The notes below the pieces were generated by a model. It worked only from the letters and a program-made list of their open reading frames with translations. It had not been told where the DNA came from and ran no database searches. A stretch of 52,419 nucleotides of DNA from Plesiocystis pacifica SIR-1 (GTDB lineage: Bacteria > Myxococcota_A > Polyangia > Nannocystales > Nannocystaceae), in NCBI RefSeq assembly GCF_000170895.1, contig NZ_ABCS01000074.1:1-52419 (forward strand), in the 5' to 3' direction. How positions within the stretch are numbered: the first letter of the stretch is position 1; each line of letters starts with the position of its first letter. Shown here in pieces: positions 36,494 through 44,474 of this stretch. The translations under genes were made by a program, and so were the position numbers.

Positions 36494-37513
36494 ATGACAC
36501 TCAATGGTGTGGCAAGTTACCCAGGCGTGGATAATCACCCCTACGCGTTGGAAGTCGAGGTAAATGACGTGGCGACGCGGCGTTCCTGGCTCGTTGGCCC
36601 CAAGCGAGACGCAGGGAAGTACACCTTCCCGCCGCACGTGGTGGTCGCAAAGCCCGTCCCCTTGGCCGAGCTGGACCTCGAGGACGACGAGGAGCTGCTG
36701 ATCATCGAGCGCGACGGCGTGGAGCGAGGCTTCCTGATCCGCGAGCTCGCCTACCACCACGTGATCCAGGGGGAGCTCAACGGGCGGCCCTACGCCGTCG
36801 CCTTTTGCGTCGTGTGCAGCACGGGCGTGGGCCTGACCCCGGTCGTCGACGGGAAGGTGCTGCACTTCGGCTCCAACGGCGTCGAGAACGGGGTGGGGGT
36901 CATCAGCGATGGCGATACCTGGAGCTTGTGGGAGCCGATGACGGGCGAGTGCACCGAGGGGCCGCACAAGGGCCGGAGCCTCGAGGTCTGGCCGGTGCGC
37001 CCCACGACCGTCGCCGCGGCTCGGCGAGAGCGACCGGGGCTCGAGCTGAGCCTCACCAACTGCCGCTCGCTGACCTCCTGGATCGTGCGAAAGACTTGGC
37101 CGCGGGTCCTCGACAACCGCCGCGGCTTCATCCCGCCGCCCTTTTTCCGGACCATGGCCGGCCGCATCGACGACCGCATGCATCGGCTCGAGCTCGGCCT
37201 GGGCGTGATGCTCGGGGGCCGCCACGTGTTCTTCCCGCTCGAGTCCATCCCCAAGGGCGGAGACGCGATGGTCCGCGTCGGCAGCCGGATGATGAAGGTC
37301 TACCGCGGCGAGGTCGACGGGGTGCCCCACGCGACCTGGTGTGAGCCCTGGGACGACGAGGACCCGCCCATGCAGATGTTCACGCGCTGGTACGCCTTCT
37401 CGTTCCGCTACCCGGAGTGCGAGCTGTGGCAGGGCCCGGAGCTCGAGCAGGGCACCGGCGTGCCCCAGACCCGCGCGTGGCTCACGAGCACAGGGCGGTT
37501 TCGTTCGCGTTGA
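36494..37513 (+). CDS. DUF3179 domain protein
   Basis: A 339-residue protein matching DUF3179: NGRPYAVAFCVVCSTGVGL, then VLHFGSNGVENGVGVISDGDTWSLWEPMTGE and LEVWPV are the family's ordered signature, with conserved Cys in the first block. No signal peptide is evident at this start, although many DUF3179 proteins are secreted. The family has no assigned function. The C-terminal third contains an FFPLESIPKGG segment typical of the second half of the domain. The ATG at 36494 has only a weak GAG upstream, so a later start is possible. The last 32 bp overlap the end of the convergent L-domain lipoprotein gene. Its relation to the CapB gene, 110 bp upstream on the same strand, is unclear. Confidence 0.8.
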   Translation: MTLNGVASYPGVDNHPYALEVEVNDVATRRSWLVGPKRDAGKYTFPPHVVVAKPVPLAELDLEDDEELLIIERDGVERGFLIRELAYHHVIQGELNGRPYAVAFCVVCSTGVGLTPVVDGKVLHFGSNGVENGVGVISDGDTWSLWEPMTGECTEGPHKGRSLEVWPVRPTTVAAARRERPGLELSLTNCRSLTSWIVRKTWPRVLDNRRGFIPPPFFRTMAGRIDDRMHRLELGLGVMLGGRHVFFPLESIPKGGDAMVRVGSRMMKVYRGEVDGVPHATWCEPWDDEDPPMQMFTRWYAFSFRYPECELWQGPELEQGTGVPQTRAWLTSTGRFRSR

Positions 37514-38297
37514 TGACCGTCGCCGCGCCGACGCTGACGGCCTCGACGAAGTCGTCGACGAGGCACTCCGACAGCGAGGGGTTGTTGGTGATGGTCAGGT
37601 CGTTGCCCACGCTCTCGAGCTGATCGAGGCCGGCGAAGGTGTCGAGGGCCGGGTTGTCGCGGATGACCAGGTCGCCGCCGACCTCGGTCAGGCTGTCGAG
37701 GCCGGCGAAGTCGACGAGCAGGTCGTTGTTCTCGACGACCAGGTCGGTGGTGATCGCGGTCGTCGCCTCGAAGCCGGACAGATCGGTGAGCGCGAGGGCC
37801 GAGTCGATCTGCAGCCGCTCGACGGTGGTCGCGGCCGGGAAGCTGCCGAGGTCCGCGAGCACGTCGTTGTCGGAGATGGTCACGCTGCCGAGCTGGAGGC
37901 CCGGGAAGGTCGGCAGGCCCTCGAGCGCCCCGTTGCCCACGAGGATGAGCTGGTCGACGCGCTCGAGGCCCGCGAGCCCGTCGAGGGAGGCGAGCTGGGG
38001 GTTGTAGCGGATCTCCAGGCGGCCGACCTCGCGCAGCCCCGAGAGGCCCGAGAGGTCCGTGACGCCGCCGCCCGAGATCAGGATGGTCTCGGCCACGCAG
38101 GCGTCGAGGTCGAGGGCCGCGATGTCCTCGTCGGTCGCGAGCACGATGTCCGGGCCGGGGGTGTCGGTGTCGAGGCAGCTCGAGGGTCCGCCGGCCTCGT
38201 CGTCGGCTTCGATCGAGTCGTCGGTGCAGGCGGCGGTGGGGGCCAGCAGCGCGAGGGAGAGGGCGAAGCGGGGGGCTCGGCGGGGGCTCAGCAACAC
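37482..38297 (-). CDS. Lipoprotein with receptor L-domain/LRR-like repeats
   Basis: A 271-residue lipoprotein. The GTG at 38297 places a basic N-terminus and hydrophobic core before the lipobox APTAAC; a TTG 24 bp upstream is the other option. After an acidic linker, repeats of about 22-25 residues with the pattern GxLxIxxNPxLxxLxGLxxLxxV (for example LVIRDNPALDTFAGLDQL) form a right-handed beta-helix of the receptor L-domain/LRR type. Such lipoproteins are abundant in myxobacteria and are probably surface-exposed binding proteins; the ligand is unknown. It ends within the DUF3179 gene on the opposite strand. Confidence 0.8.
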   Translation of the reverse strand: MLLSPRRAPRFALSLALLAPTAACTDDSIEADDEAGGPSSCLDTDTPGPDIVLATDEDIAALDLDACVAETILISGGGVTDLSGLSGLREVGRLEIRYNPQLASLDGLAGLERVDQLILVGNGALEGLPTFPGLQLGSVTISDNDVLADLGSFPAATTVERLQIDSALALTDLSGFEATTAITTDLVVENNDLLVDFAGLDSLTEVGGDLVIRDNPALDTFAGLDQLESVGNDLTITNNPSLSECLVDDFVEAVSVGAATVINANETALCS

Positions 38298-38346
38298 GGC
38301 CGAGTATGCCTGCTCGGCCAAGCCTGAGCGATGCTTGGGCCGAAGA

Positions 38347-40767
38347 CTAGCGCACGGTGCTCGGGGGTCGCTCGGGGAGGCGCAAGAGCACGGGCTCGGG
38401 CGCTCCGGGTCGAGGCGCGCGGGGCCCGGGCTCGGCGTGGGTCCGCACCCACACGCTCTGATCGCGCAGCTTGGGTCGGCGCGCGACCAGCACGGACAGG
38501 GGCGCCATGACCTGCTCTTCGAGCACGCGCTTGAGCGGGCGGGCGCCGCGGGTCGGGTGCCAGCCCCACTCGGCCAAGGTCGCGCGCGCGGCCTCGCTGA
38601 CCTCGAGCCGGAGCCCCCGGCGGGCCAGCCCGGTGCGCTTGGCCATGGCCGCGAGCTCGAGGCCGACGATGCGCTGGATGTCCGCGGGCGAGAGGCTGCG
38701 GAAGGGGACGACGAAGTCGATGCGGTTGAAGAACTCGGGCCGGAAGTGGCGGCGGACCGCGGCGTCGAAGCCCCGCTCGCGGGCGCCCTCGTCGTCGCCG
38801 CCGAAGCCGGCCGGGCCGCGCTCGGACACCCCGAGGTTGGAGGTCATGACGATCAGCGTCATGCGGAAGTCGACGAGCGAGCCGGCCGCGTCGGTCATCC
38901 GGCCCTCGCCGAGCACGGCGAGCAGCAGGTCGAAGACCTCGGGGTGGGCCTTCTCGATCTCGTCGAGGAGGATCAGCGACAGGGGCTGCCGACGCACGCG
39001 CTCGGCGAGGCTCTCGACCCCGGGGCCGACGGCGAGCATGCGCTGGGCCGAGCCGCCGAGCATGTACTCGGACATGTCGAGGCGGATCATCCGGTCGGCG
39101 TCGCCGAACATGTAGCGGGCGAGCTGCTTGGCGAGCTCGGTCTTGCCGACGCCCGTGGGCCCGACGAAGAACAGGCTGCCGACGGGGCGCTCGGGGTCGT
39201 CGAGGCCGGCCTTGAAGCGCGCGAGCACCCGGGCGGCCGTGGCCGCGGCCTTGTCTTGGCCGACGACGCCCTCGCGCAGCCGGGCGGCGAGCTGCTCGGG
39301 GCCGGCCACGGTCTCCTCGGAGATGAGCTCGAGGGGCAGGCCGGTGTAGCGGCTAAAGGCCGCGGACGCGTCGGGGCCCCGCAGCACCGTGCTCGGCTCC
39401 TCGCCGCTCCGCCCCGTCGCCGGCGGCGGTTCGGCGGCGTCTTGGCTTGGGCTCGAGCTGGGGCTGGGGCTGGGGCGCTGGGTCAGGGCGGCCAGCTCGT
39501 CGTGGCCGTATTGCTGGTTGAGCCAGTCGAGGAAGCGAAAGCCCTTGCCCGGGAAGCAGGTGTCGCGGCGGAACAGCTCGAGGTGCTGGACGACGCGGCG
39601 CAGGGCCTCGGGGCGCAGCTCGAGGCGCGGGTTGACGCGGCCCTGGTAGGCGCGCAGCAGGCCGGGCATGGCCGTCGTCGAGGTGGGCGCGATCGGGATG
39701 ACGTTGAAGGCCGCGAGCAGCACGGGCGCGCGGGTCTTGAGCTGCTCGTACTCGCGGGGGTGGCACTCGGCGATGAGGCTCAGGTCCCCGGCCTCGATGG
39801 CCGGCAGGAAGAAGTCGGCGATGGAGCTGCGCCCGGTCCGGGTGTCGAGCAGGGCGGGGAGCTGGCCGACGTCGAGGTAGTCGCCCTCGTGGCTGAGCTC
39901 GTGGATGATGTCGAGGCAGCGCTGCTCCCACTGGCCCAGGTACATCATGCCGGCGATGATCCGCTCGGCGGAGGTCGACCAGATCCGCGGGCTGGTCCCG
40001 GTGGCCCCCTTGCGCCGCCGGGAGAATTCCCGGGCGAGGGCCTCGATCCACGTGCTCTTGCCGACCCCGGGCCCGCCCACGAGCAGGATGGACGCGGGCG
40101 TCTCGCGCTCCCACAGGTGGGCGTGGGGGCGCAGGTCCGGGGGCTCGACGAGGCGAGAGCGGCGACGACGGCTGCGCTCGACTCGCTCCTCGGCGACGGC
40201 GCGCAGGGTCGGGAAGGCCTCGTAGGTGTTGGGCAGCCCGCGCTCGCGCCGACGCCGGCCGAGCAGGGGCGGGGTCCACTCGAGGACCCGGACCTCGCCC
40301 AGGTCGCGGTAGTCGAACAGCGAGGCCGCCTGGCGCCCGAGCAGCTCGGAGCTCACGGCCTGGCGCAGGACCTGGGCCGCGGACTCGAGGTCCTCGAGGA
40401 TGAACCACCAGTTGAAGCGGGGCAGGAGCACCCGGTAGCCGCCCTTGGGCAGGCGCGACCACGCGAAGCTCATGCGCAGGGGGATGGTGTCGCGGCCGAT
40501 GACCCAGCGCTTGTCGACCACGGACAGCGGGTTGATCTCGAACTGCACCGTGCGCACGGACAGCTGCTCGTCCCATAAAAAGGCGTCCATGGCCCCGCTG
40601 TCGTCGGTGAGGCGGTCGGTGACGAGCTGCTCGAGGCCCGCGAGCACGGCCTCCTCGGAGGCCCCGAAGCTGCTCGGGATCTGCTCGGCCCAGCCCTTGA
40701 GCAGCAGGCACCCGGTCACGCTGCCGTCGGGGTGGTGGGTGAACAGCACGCGCAGCCCGGGCTTCAC
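38347..40767 (-). CDS. Clp/HSP100-type AAA+ protein 3 (short, no C-terminal extension)
   Basis: An 806-residue two-ring AAA+ protein, last of a three-gene operon; its GTG overlaps the previous stop (GTGA). Residues 1 to about 200 are a non-Clp-N domain (IPLRMSFAWSRLP, LLPRFNWWF). D1: Walker A GGPGVGKST (Lys237), pore loop GMMYLGQWEQR like the ClpB KYRGEFEER loop; the Walker B position reads DYLDVGQL, so the catalytic Glu is lost, and the Arg finger is missing. D2: Walker A GPTGVGKTE (Lys542), Walker B LILLDEIEK, sensor 1 MTSNLG, Arg finger FFNRID and sensor 2 GARPLKR are all intact. The D2 pore-loop site lacks GYVG. There is no ClpB-type M-domain. The partners are the other two operon products. 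Confidence 0.85.
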   Translation of the reverse strand: MKPGLRVLFTHHPDGSVTGCLLLKGWAEQIPSSFGASEEAVLAGLEQLVTDRLTDDSGAMDAFLWDEQLSVRTVQFEINPLSVVDKRWVIGRDTIPLRMSFAWSRLPKGGYRVLLPRFNWWFILEDLESAAQVLRQAVSSELLGRQAASLFDYRDLGEVRVLEWTPPLLGRRRRERGLPNTYEAFPTLRAVAEERVERSRRRRSRLVEPPDLRPHAHLWERETPASILLVGGPGVGKSTWIEALAREFSRRRKGATGTSPRIWSTSAERIIAGMMYLGQWEQRCLDIIHELSHEGDYLDVGQLPALLDTRTGRSSIADFFLPAIEAGDLSLIAECHPREYEQLKTRAPVLLAAFNVIPIAPTSTTAMPGLLRAYQGRVNPRLELRPEALRRVVQHLELFRRDTCFPGKGFRFLDWLNQQYGHDELAALTQRPSPSPSSSPSQDAAEPPPATGRSGEEPSTVLRGPDASAAFSRYTGLPLELISEETVAGPEQLAARLREGVVGQDKAAATAARVLARFKAGLDDPERPVGSLFFVGPTGVGKTELAKQLARYMFGDADRMIRLDMSEYMLGGSAQRMLAVGPGVESLAERVRRQPLSLILLDEIEKAHPEVFDLLLAVLGEGRMTDAAGSLVDFRMTLIVMTSNLGVSERGPAGFGGDDEGARERGFDAAVRRHFRPEFFNRIDFVVPFRSLSPADIQRIVGLELAAMAKRTGLARRGLRLEVSEAARATLAEWGWHPTRGARPLKRVLEEQVMAPLSVLVARRPKLRDQSVWVRTHAEPGPRAPRPGAPEPVLLRLPERPPSTVR

Positions 40768-43700
40768 GACGCGCCCTCCTCACGCCGGGCGTGCATGGCC
40801 ACGCCCACGCGCAGCAGCCACAGCAGCGGCAAGATGGTGGTCACGCTCGCGCTCGCGTGGGTCGAGACGTGGCTCAGCGGGTAGTCCTCGACCTCGAGCA
40901 CCGGGGGCTTGCCCGAGCGGCCGTCCTCGAGCTTGTAGCGGCGGATCAGCGGGAGCATGGCGTCGGGGTTGGGCGGCAGGCCCTCGCCCTTCTCCGCCGA
41001 GGCGCCGTCGGTCCGGCCCTCTAGGCTGGCGACGAAGCGCTCGCGCTGCTCGACGAGGGCCTGGAGGGCCGCGGCCGGGCTGGTGTCGACGCCCCGGGGT
41101 CCGGGCGGGAGCACGCGGACGCGGACGATCTCGTGCTCGCCCGAGAGGGCCTCGAGCAGCTGGCTGCCGCTCTCGCCCGCGAAGAAGTCGCGCACGCTCG
41201 GGCCGACGAGCTGGAGCACCGCGGTGGTCATGGGCGTGCGCGCGCGCAGGTGCTCGCGCAGGCTGGCCGGGGCCTGGTTGCCCGCGAGCCGGGCTGAGGT
41301 GGTGGCGCCGCCGTGCGCCTCGTCCTCGGGGCACAGCGCGGCCCAGGACTCGAGCTCGCCGCGGCCGCGGTCCATGTAGGCCGCGAGCAGGTCGTGGAAG
41401 AGCACGCTCGCCCGCTCGCCGAAGCGGCCGCGCTGGCGCGGGTTGCCGACCCGGCTGAGCTCGAGCAGCACGACGTGCTGACTGGCCTCGTCGGCGTGGT
41501 CGATGGCCCGCTCGAGGAACCACACCCCGGCGATGGCCTCGAGCATGCGTCGACGCTCGCGCAGGGGCAGGTCCGGGGAGAGCTGGCGGCGGTCGAGGCG
41601 GGTCACCCGGGTCACCGTGCCGTCGGGGTGCTGGATGGAGTCGCTGGGGTAGCGATCGATCTCGAGCTGCTCGCCGAGGCGGTCGGGGCTCGTGCTCGCG
41701 TCGGCGACCCGGGCGTCGTAGTCGGCGTGCAGCTCGAGGGCCTGGCGCAGCTCGGTGATCTCGGTGCGCAGGACCTCGAGGTTGTAGAGCGCGTTGGCGG
41801 CCTGGCCGTGGTCGAGGGCGTCGGGCTCGGGCTCGTGGGTGAGCTGGCGGTTGAAGTCCTCGAGCAAGCTGGCGAGGGTCTTGGACAGGCGGCGCAGGCC
41901 TTCGCCGCTGTCGAGGCTGCGCAGGAAGCGGAGCGCCTCGGGGACGAGGGCGAAGACCGCGGCGTTGGGGGCCTCGAGGATCTCGCTGAAGCGGCTGTCC
42001 TCGGGGATCGGCTCGGCCTCGCGCAGGGCCTCTTCGTGGACCTGGACCCGCCCGCGGGCGCCGTCCGTCCCGCCCACTCCGCCCACGTAGAGCCACAGCA
42101 AGCGCATGCTCGCCGCTTGCGAGCCGGTCAGGGCGTCGACCAGCAGCGAGCCGATGTTGTCCTCGAGCCAGCGCTTGAGCGAGCGGGCGCCGTCGCGGGC
42201 GTTGAAGCCCTGGTCGACCACGCGGGCGAGCACGGCCTCGGTGTAGCGCACGAAGGTGTTGCGCTCGAGCAGGCCGCGGCGGTTGAGCAGCCGGCCCAGC
42301 TCCTTGCGCGCGATGGCCCGCGCGGCGGTCGGGCTCAGGGGGTGGAACTGGACCACGCGATCGATGCGGTTGAACAGCTCGGGGGGGAAGAACTCGCGCA
42401 CCGCCTTGGAGATGTCCAGGAGCACGGCCCGGCTGCGCGCCCCCGCGTCTCCGCCGAAGCCCATGGACGAGCCCCCGCCCGCGCCGAGGTTGGAGGTCAT
42501 GATCAGCACGGCGTGGCGGAAGTCCGCGACCTCGCCGGCGGCGTCGGTCAGCCGGCCGTCGTCGAAGAGCTGGAGCGTCAGGTTGAGCACCGAGGGCGCG
42601 GCCTTCTCGACCTCGTCGAGGAGCACGACGGAGAAGGGCTGGGCGCGGATCGCCGAGGTCAGCACGCCCTGGGGCTGGAAGCGATCGCCGATCAGCCGGG
42701 CCGCCGCGTGGGGCACGTTGTACTCGCTCATGTCCAGGCGGATCAGCCGGGACTCGTCGCCGAACAGGTACTCGGCGAGGGCCTTGGCCATCTCCGTCTT
42801 GCCCGTGCCGGTGGGGCCGGTGAACAAGAACACGCCGTAGGGGCGGCTGGGGTCGCACAGCCCGGCCTTGATGCGGACGATCAGATCGCGGACGACCTCG
42901 ACGGCCTGGTCCTGGCCCATGACCTGGGCCGCGAACGCGGCCGCGACGGCCTCGGCGTCGAGGGGGCGCTCAGGGGACAAGAGCAGCTCGGGCATGCCCG
43001 TGCGCTGGGACAGCAGGGCGATGAGCTCCCCGGTCCCGACCTGCTCGCGCCCGCTGTCGCGGTCTTTGGGCTTGGGCGCGCGCATCAGCACCTCGTCGAC
43101 GAGCAGGCGATCGATGCGCTCGGGGCTGATCCGGTGGCGCGCGGCCAGGGTGCGGACCAGCTCGAGGGCCTTGCCGGGGTAGGCCGTGCCCGAGTAGAGC
43201 GAGCCGGAGAGCTCGTAGATCGAGCGGTACACCCGGGGGTCGAAGCTGCACCCGCAGGTCAGCTCGAGGGCGCGGGCCTCGTGGACGAGCATGCGCATGG
43301 TCGTGGCCGTGTCGGTGGGCTCGACGTGCACGGTGGTGAAGGCGTTGGCGAAGTTGCCGGCGTCGGCCTGGAGCTGCTGGTACTGCTCCGGGGTGCACTC
43401 GCCGACCAGGGTCAGCTCGCCGCGGGCGAGGGGGCCGCGGAAGAAGTCGGCGAGGCAGCGGTCGTTTTGCTTGGACTCGCCGATGCGTCCCCAGGCGTGG
43501 ACGTCGTCGACGTAGAGCAGCAATTTCTTGGCGTAGGTCTGCTCGAGCAGCTCGACGCAGCGCTTCTCCCACTGGCCCAGGTAGCTCATGCCCGCGATGA
43601 TGCGCCGGCCGCTGATCTGCCACACGTGGTGGACGCGGTCGAGGTTCTGGTGGGCGGCCCAGCCGTCGGCGTCGAGGATGTCGAGGACCAGGCGGTGCAG

Positions 43701-44474
43701 CAGCGTGGTCTTGCCGACGCCCGGGGGGCCGATGAGCAGCACCGGGGCCTTGCGCTCGCCGCACAGCAGCTGGCGCAGCTGCTCGCGGTAGGGCTCTCGG
43801 GGCATGCCGGGGCGCAGCTCGTCCTGGCCGGCCTTGTGGGTCAAGTTGGTGCCCAGGTCGTGGAGCAGGCCGACGCCGGCCGTGCGCCGCCGGGTCCCGA
43901 TGCGCGCCATCTCCGGGCCCTTGGACTTGCGCTCGAGGCTGCCGAGCAGGGTCGGGGGCTGGCCGCGGAAGCCGACCAGGCGCAGGTGCTCGCGGCCCTG
44001 GGTGCGCAGCCAGTCGAGCTCCGGGCCGAGCAGCTCGGCCTCGGACCACGCGCGCTGGAACACGACTTGGGCCAGCTCGGGCAGGCGCCCGCGCTCGTCG
44101 GCGGGGTAGGGGAACCACTCGCGCGGGCGCAGCGGGTGGTAGGCGATGTGCAGCACGCGATCGGGGCCGACGGGGCGGGGCTCGAGGATGAGCGGCACGC
44201 GGCCGGTGAAGCGCTCCTTGCCCGCGCTCGCGCGCACGGTCAGGTCGAGCTGGACCAGGGCCAGCTCGCGCCCGCGGACCAGCTGCAGCTCGGCGAGCGC
44301 CCGGGGCTTGGTGTCCTTGACGCGCTCGCGGCAGTCGGACACGAAGCGGTCGCGGAGCTTGGTCAGGTTGCGTCCGCTGTGCTGGATCTCGTGGGGGCCA
44401 AAGCCGACGCTCCACCAGGTCGAGGTGTTGCCGACCTTGCGCTGGAACACGGACACGCTCAAGTCCATGCTCAC
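40764..44474 (-). CDS. Clp/HSP100-type AAA+ protein 2 with release-factor-like C-terminus
   Basis: A 1,236-residue AAA+ protein. The GTG at 44474 overlaps the upstream stop and is preceded by GGAGGAG; an in-frame ATG lies two codons on. An N-terminal novel domain spans about 1-190. D1: GPPGVGKTT (Lys255), pore loop GMSYLGQWEKR, Walker B LLLYVDDVH (Glu replaced by Asp), no Arg finger. D2: GPTGTGKTE (Lys559), VVLLDEVEK, LFNRID and GARSLKR are intact; GYVG is absent. The ~390-residue C-terminal region aligns by eye with class-I release factors: an N-terminal helical part, a PCRF-like strand-helix (HVVLLELSRVG...LLAAYMDRG, about 1000), a domain-2-like segment (VLQLVGPSVRDFFAGESG, about 1085) and IRRYKLEDGRSG (about 1175). 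The GGQ part is missing. Confidence 0.8.
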   Translation of the reverse strand: MSMDLSVSVFQRKVGNTSTWWSVGFGPHEIQHSGRNLTKLRDRFVSDCRERVKDTKPRALAELQLVRGRELALVQLDLTVRASAGKERFTGRVPLILEPRPVGPDRVLHIAYHPLRPREWFPYPADERGRLPELAQVVFQRAWSEAELLGPELDWLRTQGREHLRLVGFRGQPPTLLGSLERKSKGPEMARIGTRRRTAGVGLLHDLGTNLTHKAGQDELRPGMPREPYREQLRQLLCGERKAPVLLIGPPGVGKTTLLHRLVLDILDADGWAAHQNLDRVHHVWQISGRRIIAGMSYLGQWEKRCVELLEQTYAKKLLLYVDDVHAWGRIGESKQNDRCLADFFRGPLARGELTLVGECTPEQYQQLQADAGNFANAFTTVHVEPTDTATTMRMLVHEARALELTCGCSFDPRVYRSIYELSGSLYSGTAYPGKALELVRTLAARHRISPERIDRLLVDEVLMRAPKPKDRDSGREQVGTGELIALLSQRTGMPELLLSPERPLDAEAVAAAFAAQVMGQDQAVEVVRDLIVRIKAGLCDPSRPYGVFLFTGPTGTGKTEMAKALAEYLFGDESRLIRLDMSEYNVPHAAARLIGDRFQPQGVLTSAIRAQPFSVVLLDEVEKAAPSVLNLTLQLFDDGRLTDAAGEVADFRHAVLIMTSNLGAGGGSSMGFGGDAGARSRAVLLDISKAVREFFPPELFNRIDRVVQFHPLSPTAARAIARKELGRLLNRRGLLERNTFVRYTEAVLARVVDQGFNARDGARSLKRWLEDNIGSLLVDALTGSQAASMRLLWLYVGGVGGTDGARGRVQVHEEALREAEPIPEDSRFSEILEAPNAAVFALVPEALRFLRSLDSGEGLRRLSKTLASLLEDFNRQLTHEPEPDALDHGQAANALYNLEVLRTEITELRQALELHADYDARVADASTSPDRLGEQLEIDRYPSDSIQHPDGTVTRVTRLDRRQLSPDLPLRERRRMLEAIAGVWFLERAIDHADEASQHVVLLELSRVGNPRQRGRFGERASVLFHDLLAAYMDRGRGELESWAALCPEDEAHGGATTSARLAGNQAPASLREHLRARTPMTTAVLQLVGPSVRDFFAGESGSQLLEALSGEHEIVRVRVLPPGPRGVDTSPAAALQALVEQRERFVASLEGRTDGASAEKGEGLPPNPDAMLPLIRRYKLEDGRSGKPPVLEVEDYPLSHVSTHASASVTTILPLLWLLRVGVAMHARREEGAS

